DNA of 64,000 bases from Chaenocephalus aceratus (lineage: Eukaryota > Chordata > Actinopteri > Perciformes > Channichthyidae). Positions 21,751-34,346 of the stretch are shown in pieces. The stretch spans positions 62,001 through 126,000 of the forward strand of contig JAMFTG010000118.1 of the NCBI GenBank assembly GCA_023974075.1, given 5' to 3'. The notes beneath the pieces are model-generated. The model saw nothing but the letters and a program-made list of their open reading frames with translations. It ran no database searches and was not told the origin of the DNA. The position numbers were made by a program, and so were the translations under genes. The number at the start of each line of letters is the position of its first letter. Within the stretch, counting starts at the first letter, position 1.

Positions 21751-24700
21751 GCGTAGTGTATCTGTGAACAATCCCAAATACAATTCATTGTTTACATTGC
21801 GGCTAGTGCTACACCAGAAAAAAAACAACTTTGTTGTGACAATTCAGCACTCACAGAAGGAAAGACTAAAACAGAGAGGAATCAATAAAACACAGATATA
21901 GTTGATTAATTATTATTTCGTTTTACAACAATCAATAATAATGAGGAAACATTACCTTGCACACAAGCAGTCAATAGTGGTAATGCTCCAATGAGTACAA
22001 GTCTTTCACATCACATATAGCAGCTGTAATGAACGCACACACACTTTCCCTTACATTAGCCAACACACCCACATATGTTCCAGATGTCGAAAGGTCATTA
22101 TTTTGTGACCTCTTTAGGTGTAATTCATACCCTGTCAGGATATGCACCACCTAACTAACAACACTTAACTGTATTATCCTGAGGAGGGCGTCTTTGCACT
22201 TCCACTCACCCCTAATAATTGCGGAAGAGAGGATGTGCCTCTCTTCTCTGGAAACTGTAATTCAATGACATACCTAATTATATTGACTAGGTCCAAGACT
22301 GATTTAACAGTGGGTTTCCTGTTTCCTGCAGATGTCCAGCAGCTGGTGGTGGTTAAAGAAGACCCTCTTCCTGACCAGCAGGAGTGGAGCACCAGTGTGG
22401 ACCAGCAGGACCCAGAGCCCCCCCCACACATTAAGCAGGAACAGGAGGAACTCAGGATCAGTCAGGAGGGAGAGCAGCTTCAGGAGCTGGAGGAGGCTAA
22501 TATCACAAAGTCCACTTACACTCCTGGCCCTGTGAAGAGTGAAGATGATGAAGAGAAACCTCAGTCCTCACAGCCTCATCAAAGACAAACTGAACACATG
22601 GAAACAGAAGCTGATGGAGATGACTGTCGAGGACCAGAACCAGCCAGGAACTCAGATCCAGAGAGCAGTTTACAACCAAAGACTGAGGACCACACTGGAG
22701 ACTCTTCTGAAGACACTGATGACTCTTCTGAACCTGACGCTGAACACAGTGCTGATTGGAAGGAGACCAGAGAACCTGCCTCAGGCTCAAACTCACTGAA
22801 AAATAGACAAGAATCTTTCAGTGATCCCCGACGTAGTGCTGAAAAGAAACCATTCAACTGCTCAGTCTGTCAGAAAGCTTTAGATATAGAAAAGATCTAA
22901 ATCGACACATGAGAATCCACACAGGAGAGAAACCCTTTCCCTGCTCAATTTGTGAGAAAGATTTTTCACAGAATATACATTTAAAGACACACATGATATT
23001 CCACACAGGAGAGAAACCATTCAAATGCTCAGTTTGTGAGAGAGCTTTTTCACTGTATATACATTTAAAGACACACTTGCGAATCCACACAGGAGAGAAA
23101 CCATTCAAATGCTTAGTTTGTGAGAAGCTTTTTCACAGAGTGGAACTTTAAAGGAACACATGAGAGTCCACACAGGAGAGATACCACACAGCTGCTCAGT
23201 CTGTAAGAAAGCTTTTTCACAGAGTGGAAATTTAAAGGAACACATGAGAGTCCACACAGGAGAGAAAACCATTCAAATGCTCAGTCTGTAAGAAAGATTT
23301 TTCACACAGTGGAAGTTTAAAGACACACATGAGAGTCCACACAGGAGAGAAAGCACACAGCTGCTCAGTCTGTAATAAAGCTTTTTCACACAGTGGAAGT
23401 TTAAAGGAACACATGACAGTCCACACAGGAGAGAAAGCACACAGCTGCTCAGTCTGTCAGAAAGCTTTTTCACACAGTGGAAGTTTAAAGAAACACATGA
23501 GAGTCCACACAGGTGCGAGACCATTCAAATGCTCAGTCTGTAAGAAAACTTTTTCACTGAGTGGAAGTTTAAACAAACACATGACAGTCCACACAGGAGA
23601 GAAAGCACACATCTGCTCAGTCTGTAATAAAGCTTTTTCACACAGTGGAAATTTAAAGGAACACATGACAGTCCACACAGGAGAGAAAGCACACAGCTGC
23701 TCAGTCTGTAAGAAAGCTTTTTCACAGAGTGGAAGTTTAAAGACACACATGAGAGTCCACACAGGAGAGAAACCATTCAAATGCTCAGTCTGTAAGAAAG
23801 ATTTTTCCGTGAATATTAATTTAAAGACACACATGAGAGTCCACACAGGAGAAGAAATATACAGCTGCAATGTTTGTGACAAAAGATTTAAATGGCGTGG
23901 TCGTTTCCATAGGCACAAGTGTGTTGGTCGTCAGTCCTCACAGCTTAAAGGAGACCTATCATGCTATATTTAAATGATATAGTGTATGACCATACCTATA
24001 TAAGGTATATTTATACATTTTATTTTTCAAAATACCAAACGGATCATTTTTTAGACATGCCTCGTTTCGCTCATTTTCGCTCTATTCCAAGCCCGTCTTT
24101 GAAAATAACAACAACCGTTGGAAAGTTGAATAATTTAGGATGATAAAAAGTATAACTCCAACAACACCTCAGTTGTCAGCAATGTGTGTAGTTTCATGTG
24201 TTTTAAAAGCTCAGTTATTGACTTCTTTGTGCAAATTGCGCCACGATGCCTTCTGAACGGAGAATGTGTGCTGCATGGAGATACCACAGGTAACATTTTT
24301 GACAGCTTTACTAAGTTGTCCGTTTTAAATACATTTTTCACATGTCATTCAATATATGTTTATCACAATGTGTCAAGACGGATGCAGTAACTGAGGACTC
24401 TGTAACCAGTATGGTTGACCATCCTGGATTGGAGCCTGTGTGCCTAATGTGTTCTCCCTGCAGAATGCGTTGAATATTTACAGAGCTGAACATGGTGGAC
24501 TACAGTTGAGGCAAATAGAGCAGTGAGCGGTTGTTTGTTTTGACTGAAATTGTAAAACGAATGCTAATATTGTTCATGGAAATAAATACTGGTGTATATG
24601 GCTTTATGCAATCTTTCATTCTGTCATTGTACATGTACTATTATATTATATACTACACAGCAATGGCATAAACACACCCATGTGTACGACAAAAAGGTCC

Positions 24701-24849
24701 ACAACCTTATGCTTTTGAAATCAGAATATTCTTTACCCATCCAACATGAATAATCACGACACATTTTGATATCAACTCGAACTTTATTGTCAAAATCAAC
24801 GGTTAAAAAAAACCATTAAAAAAAAAAACTAAATGTAGCCTACTTGTAT

Positions 24850-25135
24850 TTGTATAAATGACACTAAATAGTTTTACAGAAGCTTTGTGAGCTGGTGCTG
24901 AGGCTTCCTTGGACGCAGGATCAGAGTGGTGATTCCGGCCTGCGTTGTCCTCAGGATACGCAGGGAGTTTCCTGATCCGTGAAATGTCGATGTTGGGTTC
25001 AGACAGCAGCCAAATTGAACCGTGTAGCATACCCGGCGATGACCTCCTCCCTGTCAGGTCGCTCATAATGGTGCAGGGTCCACAAAGACTTGGTCGAAGA
25101 TGAGGTCCATCAAGTTGGCCACGTTGGGCTGTGCA
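24850..25135 (-). pseudogene. Third, broken exon of the Kolobok-like element gene
   Basis: Frame pieces IAQPNVANLMDLIFDQVFVD, then in another frame YERPDREEVIAGYATRFNL. Stops and a frame change separate them. Confidence 0.45.
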
Positions 25136-25263
25136 ATGGTAAAAAAAGCCCAACAAAAAATGTGGTTTAGATTAGTATATGCATGTAAAAAACTGAAACT
25201 TCTTTCTAATTTTTTTATTTTATATTTGTAAATAGTTGTATAATAAATATTTTAAACACTTAC

Positions 25264-25424
25264 GGAATGTGGAGTCAGTCTTTACTGGTTTTGCTCTGCA
25301 TTCTCCCTTCCTGGCCTTTGGGAACTGCAGTTTATACAGAGGGTTTCCAGTGGATGTAGTGGCGTGTGCACGCTCAGCGTTTTCATTGTAGTGCAGGGCT
25401 GCCAGGTACAGTCTTTTATTTCCG
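25264..25424 (-). pseudogene. Second exon of the Kolobok-like element gene
   Basis: It lies between an acceptor (TCATAG) and a donor GTAAGT. The frame reads NKRLYLAALHYNENAERAHA and later KGECRAKPVKTDSTF. I recognise this composition from fish proteins associated with THAP transposons but cannot name a domain. Confidence 0.5.
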
Positions 25425-26405
25425 CTATGATAAAAAAAAATGTAAATAATAGCAAAGGATGTACAAATTGTCACTAATTAGTAAGTATGTGAGGTGCTGG
25501 CCTGTAAAGAAGAACACATAGTTAGAACAAAATCATCTCAACTTAGTATTCAGGATGAGAAAATTACTATTTGGATAAATATAGTCTGAAATCCCAAAAG
25601 ATGGGGCTAAAACTCTATTTAGCAAAGCTCTTTGCTAAGCCTTTTCCAATCCGAGTTAGTTTTGAACCGTAACGTGTTTCTGACTCAATACAGGTGATGT
25701 GTTGGAGAGGGGCTGAGCTCAGTAGACTGACTGTAATGAGTGCCAGCCACTAATTAGCCTGTTGCTAGAGGTAAGGCCTTGTCAACAACAACAGACCAAC
25801 GGGGCTTTAGCTCAGTTTTTACTCGTGGTGTGTGTCCCCCCTCGCATACATACACAGTGTGTATCCTAACACACCCCCATTTATATTCATGTGTGCAAAC
25901 AAGTAAACACACAAAAGCTTTTACATATAACGCTGGAAAAATCGGCATGTCTCATTAGCGTAGCGTAGCTTAGCTTACAGATCGATGATATCTGATCGTT
26001 CTGACAGACTACAATCACAAAAGCTTTTACATATAACGCTGGAAAAAACGGCACTTGCCTACAGAAGATTACGTTTGTTATTATAACTTACTCAATATGA
26101 TTTTAGAGGATACAAAATACTAATAAATAGGAGAATAAATACTTGTGTTATCGCCTAGGGCGTGGCTTTACAGCCTTCACACAGATCGCCATTACGGCAA
26201 TATGTCTGAACATGTTAGCAAATGCCTGATAATTCAAATAAAAGACAAAGCAAAGACTGCGGAGCGTACAAATAAAATGCTACAAAAATATATAAACACC
26301 TAACCGATTACTATTTGGGTTTGAGGCGACATTGATACGGCGAAGCTACATGCTACAAGCTAGAGATAGCTTTATCAGGAAAAACACCGCTAAATAAAAA
26401 CTTAC

Positions 26406-26702
26406 AGCTTCACAATTGGATGTGTCCTCACTGGCCTGGTCCTGGATGGTTGGTATTGATCCCGGGTTTAGCATTACTTTGGAGGCATATCCGTGTTGGA
26501 CTTGAGACAAGTTCATAAACATGTCCGTCGTAAAATGTTTGGAACACACAAACAGAAATCTGCCGTGATCTTCTGGCACATGTCCCTTGTAAATGAAGTC
26601 TAGCCACAGATTCATTTCTTTTTCCACTGATGGCATCGCATGCAGTCCCCTGTCCCGAGTCTTGCAGCCAACAACAGCACAACGTTTAACTGGCTTAGAC
26701 AT
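26406..26702 (-). pseudogene. THAP-domain exon of the Kolobok-like element
   Basis: ATG at 26702 opens MSKPVKRCAVVGC. The THAP zinc ligands are visible: C-x4-C in RCAVVGC, and C-x2-H in FLFVCSKHF, about 50 residues apart. The usual aromatic and Pro residues lie between them (HAMPSVEKEMNLWLDFI). A donor GTAAGT follows at 26405. THAP domains bind DNA; in transposases they recognise the element ends. The exon itself is undamaged, but the downstream transposase is not complete, so I mark the gene as a remnant. Confidence 0.75.
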
Positions 26703-27141
26703 CCTGGCAAGAGCAGGCAAAAACACAGATGTGGGTTGATTTAGCCTGCCGATAGCCTATATGCGAATGAGAGGTTTGGCAATGCACGTGGCCGTGGCTC
26801 ATTCCCCTGATAGGTGGAGAGTTGACCAATAAGCCGAGGACTTCTCTGTGACGTAGAAAAGTATTGAGATCTGGATCCGTTTTTTTCAGATCCGTTGCAG
26901 CCCCTTTTTTAGAGATTTGGCGAAGGAGGAAAATAGAGAGGGTTGTGTTTTCTGACACTTGGTGAGTTCCCTGGAACACCGGGGACACATATTCATGTAT
27001 AAAAGACGTACAAAGGTGCATTTTGCATGATAGGTCCCCTTTAATGAAATTCAAACTGAGGATAACGGAGAGGCAGAGCCTCCAATCAGCAGCTCAGCTG
27101 AACACATGGAAACAGAAGCTGATGGAGAGGACTATGAATAA

Positions 27142-28217
27142 GTCTTATGACAGTTCACACGTGAGAGAAATCTGTCTGACTGGATTAACATTGTTGTACA
27201 ACATCCATATAAGACTTAAATGAACTCCATCTTTATCAACATTAGTGGACAATATGTTTAATGATTTTGTCATTCTGATGTATACGTTAACCACTGACTG
27301 TTGATGAACCATTTTATTTGGATTGAGGGCTCCAAGTTTCCATATAGAGATATAGGATGATTTAATGTATTGTTCTTTAAATGTTTTTGTATCATTGCTA
27401 TCCTGTTAATGAGCCCTGTTTTACATAAATGTAGCTGTTATCGGAGTGTTTTTGCTTCTGTAACTGTAAGGGAATACATTTTACCATTTTGTATCCTGAT
27501 GACCTAATGCCGTTACATGTAATACGTTACTCCCTAAGCCTGTTTTCACCCATCTGCAACCGATTCGCTAATAATCACAAATGTTCATTTCTTTGATCCC
27601 TTGACTCGACTATTTCTTATTTAATAATCGTTACATCTCCTCAGGACCAAGTTCCCGTGTCCTGCCTTTCACCTGCTGATCACCCACTGCTCATTTAAGG
27701 TGGACTGACCTTTACAATGGACCAGCTTGTCTTAGTGTCTTAATGCCAACGTTTTGTAAAATGACGCTAGACCAATAACCTGCTGTTGGGCTGTGTGCTC
27801 TCTGCAGGACGGTGTCTGTACTCAAAGATTGTTTATGGTATGAGAGCTTCACTCTGTTTTTGTTGTCCAAACGACACCAACGGAGCGATACGTCTTCTTT
27901 CCAGCAGATGGCATAAATGTTACATCATCCACATATTAATGATTCAAAACAGCAATGTGTAAAATATGGCTGGTAATTGACTCACAATTTCCACAGAATG
28001 TGAAGAGGTTACAGTCTTGCGGTGTTGATTTTTGTTGTCGTAAGAGATAATAGGGATTGTTGCAGAAAATAACCAGAAGATAGTCTGGATAGAGCCTTCA
28101 AAGAACCAGAAAGGGTTTTGAAGATTATCAGGGATGTAGAAAGAATACAAATATTACAAATTATTATACGTTTTGCAGTGTTAACATCTAAATACCAAAT
28201 GTAAAAGTACTCATTTA
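27142..28217 (+). other. 3' flank of left zinc-finger copy
   Basis: Matches 44010-44125 and 46095-47020 on the right in inverted orientation. It holds no exon. The right arm carries an additional transposon at about 44125-46095. Confidence 0.75.
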
Positions 28218-28549
28218 TTAATAAATCATATTTATGTTATAATTATGTATTTATCAATTTGTTCATCACCTTAATATTTAAGCTGATAAAGTTGTAGCTA
28301 TTTTTAATAACATTATTGGCTATGCTGCTTGGTAGTTTATTTTTTGTTGGAATACGATTTAAGTTGATAATTTAGTTGATTTTATTTTGTACAAAAATCT
28401 GAATCTGTAAAATAAGCTTTAAAATAAAAATGGTGCCACAAAAGGTTCCATATTTTCATCTGAGATATAATGTTGAGGTGTTAAGTAGCAGAAAACAATT
28501 GTATAATTAACAATTAGGTATAGTATAAGTTCCTCGAGTAAATAATACA

Positions 28550-28800
28550 GCAATTGAAGTGTGTACATGTAGAATAACATACCATGAATCGTCCCACAGA
28601 GGGAAAATGTACATTCTGCATTTCACCTATCCTAGTGTTAGGAGCTGTGGGCTGCCATATGTACTGCCCGGGTATCAGTGTCGTCAAAGGTGCCTTGCTC
28701 AGGGATACATCGGTTGCACTTGGTCTTTCGGGGACTCGTACCGGTGACCTTCCGTTTCCCAAGCCAAGTCCCTATGGACTTCGGTGCTGGACGAAGTATT
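28550..28800 (-). repeat. tRNA-derived SINE-like repeat
   Basis: Read on minus, GGTACGAGTCC resembles a pol III B box, within a GGCTTGGGAAACGGAAGGTC context. No intact tRNA cloverleaf; I do not call a tRNA gene. Confidence 0.5.
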
Positions 28801-29852
28801 CCTGGATCACATCAGTTACCATTAGCCGCGTTCACACATACTTTGTACTTAGTGCCGGCACTTAGTGCCCCAGCACTTATTACCCCAGGGCACTAAGTAC
28901 CAATTGCGTTCACACCGGAGTACTTTTCCCTGAGGGAAGATTACGCAAACGAGCCGCTCAGGCCGCGGTCTCTGTCCAGGAGGTAGCACAATTCGAAAAA
29001 ACGGCAGAGTGCCAACGGAGAAGCGGAGAGAACGGGCACGAAAAAGCTCAACCCGTTCGGCGCTTCGGGCCAAAGCCCCGGACACTTTTCCACTTCTCCG
29101 TTGCAACTTACAATGGAGAGGGGAAACCAAGCTTCCCCTTTTCCGTCAAAAAAATGCATTCATCCATTTCAGACTACTGTCTGCACAAAATCGGAAACCC
29201 GGTTTTTAAGAGGACTCAGAAAAAAAACGAGTGTCTGATTTCATGGAGGAGGGGCTGAGAGCAGCGATACCTCTTCTTCAGGGCCGGTTGATACTCCCGA
29301 CGAGGGGGCAGGGGCCGTGGACTCAACCTGTTTTCCCCGGTGCACCGTACAAGTTTGACGGCTAATATGGTCCCCGGGCCCCCGCGAATCATGTTTTTAT
29401 TATGTAGACTGTGTATACTGTTTTCGTAAAAATCATGTGATAATTAAATAAATAATAAAACATGAATATAACCTTGAAGGTTCCCAGGGGCAGATACAGT
29501 GCCAGGTATCAGACTATTTAAACAATGCTTACCCAGTATTCAGACACCTTCCCTGGCTTTTATGTGGTGATGCGCCCTGGAGGTATCAGACTATTTTAAA
29601 CAAATTTTCCCCGCCTTTCAAACACTTATTCCTGGGTTTTAGCCTGTCATTTTGCACAATATCATTTAACATTGACCCTCTCCTGAAAATGCACATATTC
29701 TGTGTATTTCCAGGAGAGGTTCAATGTTAATAACCGTCCAATAAATATATTTTGTCAGATCAGATTACACTTTCACACTAAACAAAATTAATTAATTGAT
29801 ATTTTCAGATAATAAGATATTTCTAATATGATAACAGATTTTATTTTATTTA
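28801..29852. other. No gene; degraded dispersed repeats
   Basis: A TGCGTTCACACC-type motif recurs near 28900 and a palindrome AGTGCCGGCACT lies near 28850. Element ends are not resolved. Confidence 0.4.
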
Positions 29853-30641
29853 TTTATTTCTAGAAGGACCATGCATACAAAAACATTAATCTCAGCTAAG
29901 AGAATAGATGCAATATGCCAGATTATAGCTAATAGCTAATTTCCATCTGTGGTCCTCAGACAGGTTCATAACAATCAATAAACAAATAATAACATTGCAT
30001 GATCTCTATCAGTCAAACAATTTTAAAACCTGATTTAAGTACAGCTCAATAAATTAATACATAGTACACTTGAAATATACTTACATGATCATGGTCACTC
30101 AAATAATTACAAAGCCTGATTTAAATTCAGGTTACGAACATAATACTTAGTGCACTTCTAATACACTTCAATAAAATATCTAAGATATAGTATGACAATA
30201 CAGTTCAAATTAAATAAAGTCGGATTACAGTGTAATTAATGTTGGCATGACTGGTTGCTTAATATCATTTTTTTTTGCACCATAGGAAAACGAGTTAAAA
30301 TCAGTACAGGTTTTAAGTTCAACTGGAAGCGTATTCCAGTGCTTGATGGCCGTAAACAAAAATGCTGATCGTCCAAAAGCAGTGCGCCTCAGAGGGATGG
30401 TTAGATCTGCATTTGATGCAGATCTGGAGTTTCTGCAACTCTGCTCACGGCGAAACTGAAAAAAGCCCCTCAACGGTGGTGTTGTAGAATTGTGAATGAT
30501 TCTGAATACCAATCGAACTCGGGAAAGTAGAACAAGACTATCAAAACTGAACAGTTTGTATTTGGACAGTATATTGCAATCATGGTGTTTAATAGATAAT
30601 GTTAATATCCTTAATTGTCCAGCAATCAGGCTTAACAACAT
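29853..30641 (-). mobile_element. LINE 3' end, CR1/L2-type, copy 1
   Basis: The minus frame (30641-30225) reads VRLVFRIIHNSTTPPLRGFF, then LRRTAFGRSAFLFTAIKHWN and LPVELKTCTDFNSF, the C-terminal RT tail of non-LTR elements. The non-coding end reaches an AAATAAATAAA tail at about 29850. Copy 2 lies inverted at 33542-34065. Confidence 0.75.
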
Positions 30642-30903
30642 GACTCTTCAATGTATTACCCATGCACAGACAGACCTAAAATAATGTTTCAAGTTTTAAG
30701 AAAGTGTAATCCTTCCTTTCCAGGTTTTTACAAAAGTCTTTGAATATTTGCCTAACTTTTCCTTTTCAGATTTTGAACATTTTGAGAATTGTTTAATTTT
30801 TCCCTTCAGATTTTGAAATGACATAATGATTGATAGTTGAAGTAATGTAATTATGTTATCATGCCATAGTCTTTTGATTTAATATGTAATGAAGTGCATT
30901 TAA

Positions 30904-31269
30904 AGGTGGGGTAGGTACGTTTGAGAAACCGGCTCGAGATCGCTAGAATTTGAAAATACACAACCGGAGAAAATCTACCACTTCCTTATAGAGCCCCTCC
31001 TCCAACACACACGAACGCGCACATGACCAATGAGGGCACGAGATCAGTTTGTGCCCCGATGGAAGGCTGACAGGTAGGTAGGCCATCAACCGGCTAAACG
31101 GATTGGTTGTACTTTTTACAGTATTACGGCTTCTACAGATGACATTTTTTTATGGATATTTTGTCAAAGCACTTAGGATATTCATTGCTATCGGGATGTT
31201 AAGAGCATTCCATGGAATATAACAAAAAGTGTATCTCGAGCCAGTTTCTGAAACTTACCTACCCCACCT
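30904..31269. mobile_element. 366-bp MITE with TTAA target duplication
   Basis: Ends AGGTGGGGTAGGTACGTTT and its inverse, about 38 bp with few mismatches, between TTAA at 30900-30903 and 31270-31273. No coding capacity. TTAA suggests a piggyBac or Kolobok derivative. Confidence 0.85.
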
Positions 31270-31769
31270 TTAAATGTAATCCTAAATTGAAGACACTGCA
31301 ATTTTGCAGATTACAGATTGATCAAATCACCAGTGTGAATTGTATACCTTAGCTGGATCTCTTATGGTCCTGAGTTTAAAAATGCTTTTGACTAGTGATT
31401 GCCTTGAAGTAAATCTTTAAACTGCAAGCTGGTTTTGACTTTAATGTTTGATAAGTGAGATTAAGTAATGGTTACATGTTAAAACATATAATTTTAAAAT
31501 AGATGTTTTTGCTATTATGCATCTGTGTGTTCATTATTGTGCTTTTGACAAAAGATGATCCAAACATTGATGAGAGATGATTTTTCTATTATGATTGGCT
31601 GTATCAATCATTGTTATTGAATGTTTCAATCTTATTCTACTTTGTGAAGTAATTGATGTACGGTGAAACGACACTCAAATCTGAAGACGCCTATCGACTT
31701 AAGTATTGACCAAATTATTATTAGACTAATGTTTTAAAGTTATCAATAAATGATAAAAAAGAGTGAAAC
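31270..31769. other. No gene recognised
   Basis: AT-rich spacer sequence. Confidence 0.45.
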
Positions 31770-32237
31770 TGTTAGAGAATAATTCTCCTTTACTCCTAAG
31801 ATATTTAACCCTTTTGCCCTTTGACATTTATGACCAACCCTGACTCTGTTATCTTAAGGAATGTGCTGCTGCAGTCATATGTTGATATTTCCAGTTTATG
31901 ACCGGTCAACTCTCGGTCACAATGGTTTATGGTTGTGAGAACGCTGGAACATTTCCTTCTCGGTGTTTGTGGACTCCAAGGTGTAATCTTCGAGGCCATG
32001 AGGGTCAGTTGTTGATTACTCTCTGTGAATTAGTTAAAAGGTCTAGCGAGAGAGAGGCGTGGCAGAATTGACGTGGCAACTCTCCCGGGCAGTCAGAACC
32101 TCTGGCTGCTGTGACTTGTGATGTGAATCCTCCGGCCCATACTTGTAATAAACCATCAGTGTTTGACATCAAAGCTCCAACTCTCCTCGTGTCTCTCTGA
32201 GTCCTGACTCCCCATTGCTACAGAAGTTTCCCTTACA
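31770..32237 (+). mobile_element. Solo LTR (468 bp)
   Basis: It starts TGTTAGAGAATAATTC and ends TTTCCCTTACA, and contains CTTGTAATAAACC (polyadenylation signal). It matches the LTR at 62598-63934, which is followed by a primer-binding-like site, so orientation is +. No internal region is attached. I could not find a clean short target duplication. Confidence 0.8.
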
Positions 32238-32600
32238 ACACACATATATTCTCCTTTTACATACATACATTTTCACTCTCACACACGTATATATTTACAC
32301 TCACACATTCATACATTTGCTCTCATATTATCATATTTCAATGGACACATTCATATATTGTCACTCACACATTCATGAATTTTGTCCTCATATTCATATA
32401 TTTTAATGCTCATATTTATACATTTTGCTCTCATGCACATTCCTTCAATGTTCACATTTAATATTATAAATAATATATGCAGGTCTGAAAACAATAAATG
32501 TATGCAAGAGAAGAATGTATGTATGTCTGAAGACGATATATGTATGCAAGAGAAGAATGCATGTGTGTGTGAGAGAAAGTATAGTGGAAACGGAAGGAGT
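32238..32600. repeat. Low-complexity CA/TA-rich tract with a short tandem duplication
   Basis: CATTCATA/ACTCTCACAC-like units, then a segment with GTATGCAAGAGAAGAATG repeated at about 32500 and 32544. Confidence 0.65.
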
Positions 32601-33541
32601 ATGGTTGAAACGGAACGCAGGTCATTATCGCGCTGTGATTGGCTCAAAAGGTCGAGCGGGGCGGGCTCATGTTCAGAAATTCTGATTCAAGTCACATACC
32701 TGCCAACCCTACTGATTTGGGCGGTAGTCTAATGCTTTTGACATGTTTCTACAGCCTACCGACTTAGCTGGCTTTCCCTACTGATTTTCAATCGTCCCAA
32801 ACTATAACAAATACAAATTACACTCCATAGACACTGGACTCGACTTTTGGTGGACACCGTTTGCAGCGTGTCTGTGATCGCATCATACAAACAGTCCTCT
32901 GTGTTTCTGAAAGAGAAACAACGTGCAGACCGGGGGTAACGCTGCGGGAAAGGCAGGGTTACCCCCGACGAGGCATTTGAGTCCTGCAGGATTTCCCTGT
33001 TAATATCAGTGTCTCGAAAACACATGTTGGCGACTGAAAGACATCCAGTGTTTGGTCTTTTCCGGAAGCATCCTACAGTGTCTCAACTGAAAGAGGACCA
33101 AAAACACACACAAAATATAATACAATTTTGAGATTTGGGGATATTTATCTCCCGTTCTTTCACTTTTTCTGACATTTTCAACACCAAACATGTCGTTGAT
33201 GTCACTGTTTACCAAACTACCACTTTTTCTGAAAAATGCACAAAATGATGCAATATATGTTATGTAATTACTGAGGTTCCATTTGTTATGATTACCTAAT
33301 TTGGGCGTGCACATTTGCCACGCGCAAACCTCTTTTGGATTTGGAGGGGACGAATTGCAGAGTATACCTTCTGCTGATCAGCCTGCTCATCCATCTGTCC
33401 ATCAAACATATCCGCCGCCACTCTGAGCAATGCTCCGAGAGCGGACAAACCTGTTCTTGTTGTAGTCTACTGTGGTAGTTATGGTGACGAGCCATGCCAG
33501 AGCCCTTGCCGCTGTTGCTCGTGAAGCAACCCTGCCTTTGG
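32601..33541. other. No gene recognised; one perfect stem at 32931-32967
   Basis: CGGGGGTAAC (32931-32940) and GTTACCCCCG (32958-32967) form a 10-bp stem around 17 bases. No exon is visible. Confidence 0.55.
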
Positions 33542-34065
33542 ACGATCAGCATTTTGGTTTACGGCCATCAAGCACGGGAATACTCTTCCAGTTGAACTTA
33601 AAACCTGTACTGATTTTAACTCGTTTTCCTATGGTGCAAAAAAAAATGATATTAAGCAACCAGTCATGCCAACATTAATTACACTGTAATCTGAGTTAAT
33701 TTAATTTGAACTGTATTGTCATACTATATCTTAGATATTTTATTTAAGTGTATTTGAAGTGTACTAAGTGTTATGTTCGTAACCTGAATTTAAATCAGGC
33801 TTTGTAATTATTTGAGTGACCGAGATCATGTAAGTGTATTTCAAGTGTACTATGTATTAATTTATTGAGCTGTACTTCAATCAGGTTTTACAATTGTTTG
33901 ACTGATAGAGATCATGCAATGTTATTGTTTGTTTATTGATTGTTATTAACCTGTCTGAGGACCACAGATGGAAATGAGCTATTAGCGATAATCTGGTTTA
34001 TTGCATTTTATCTCTTTGCTGAGATTAATGTTTTTGTATGCATGGTCCTTCTATAAATAAATACA
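33542..34065 (+). mobile_element. LINE 3' end, CR1/L2-type, copy 2 (inverted to 29853)
   Basis: Starts at ACGATCAGCATTTT, reads LPVELKTCTDFNSFSYGA, and shares the full 3' non-coding end with copy 1. More strongly 5'-truncated than copy 1. Confidence 0.8.
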
Positions 34066-34346
34066 AAAATACCCAAGGTGGGCCCCGCCCGAAAGGGCTG
34101 CGACGGGGTCTCCACACACTGCATCTCACCCCGGCCTGAGGAATGAGCGGAGGTGTGCGCCGTGCTATTCACACAGCGCGTAATAACAGCATAGGCTCAT
34201 TACGACCGTGTGAAGTAGGCACACCTGGGACAGAGGAAAAACCGTGCTGCCTGCTAACCGACAGGCCAGAGGCAACAGGTTTGTACACGTCAAGCCCCGC
34301 TGTCTAATAACCACCTGGTTATATACAGCTGGCTTGTGCAGCGAAC

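Larger units (their letters stand above)
23949..27040 (-). mobile_element. Kolobok-like DNA transposon with THAP exon (3,092 bp)
   Basis: It is bounded by TTAA on both sides (23945-23948 and 27041-27044). The inverted ends are AGGAGACCTATCATGC and GCATGATAGGTCCCCT. The right arm holds the uninserted site with a single TTAA at 47118-47121. Genes lie on the minus strand: a THAP exon, a second exon and a broken third. TTAA targets with a THAP-bearing transposase are typical of Kolobok; that assignment is inference. Confidence 0.85.
22332..27141 (+). pseudogene. C2H2 zinc-finger gene, left copy, exon 2 (frameshifts plus transposon insertion)
   Basis: An acceptor (TTTCCTGCAG) ends at 22331. The acidic linker (DVQQLVVVKEDPLPDQQEWS onward) is open to about 22880, where one T is missing relative to the right copy and a stop follows. 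Further slips lie near 23125 (one A lost) and 23265 (one A gained). Counting across frames there are about 13 fingers, ending in YSCNVCDKRFKWRGRFHRH. Many carry SHSGSLKEH-type helices and an EKAHSCSVC linker variant not seen in the right copy. A Kolobok-like element (23949-27040) splits the C-terminal tail. Beyond it the last 33 codons and stop (27139-27141) remain. In the family such proteins are nuclear DNA-binding factors; this copy is dead. Confidence 0.9.
11375..28217 (+). repeat. Left arm of inverted duplication
   Basis: Two collinear blocks recur inverted on the right. Block 1 (11375-13022) pairs with 58658-60275 and holds the LINE 3' part and zinc-finger exon 1. Block 2 (21751-28217) pairs with 44010-49756 and holds exon 2 and 3' flank. 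The 8.7 kb between the blocks has no counterpart that I can see. Boundaries were placed by eye and may move by tens of bases. Confidence 0.85.

Noticed and set aside
23232..23918. Minus-strand Cys-rich frames over the left zinc fingers (and + frames at 47220-47708)
   Set aside because: Antisense shadows of the C2H2 repeats; the sense strand has the C-x2-C/H-x3-H spacing and family linker.
28678..28800. A tRNA gene on the minus strand
   Set aside because: Only a B-box-like segment is recognisable; no acceptor stem or anticodon arm, so SINE-like.
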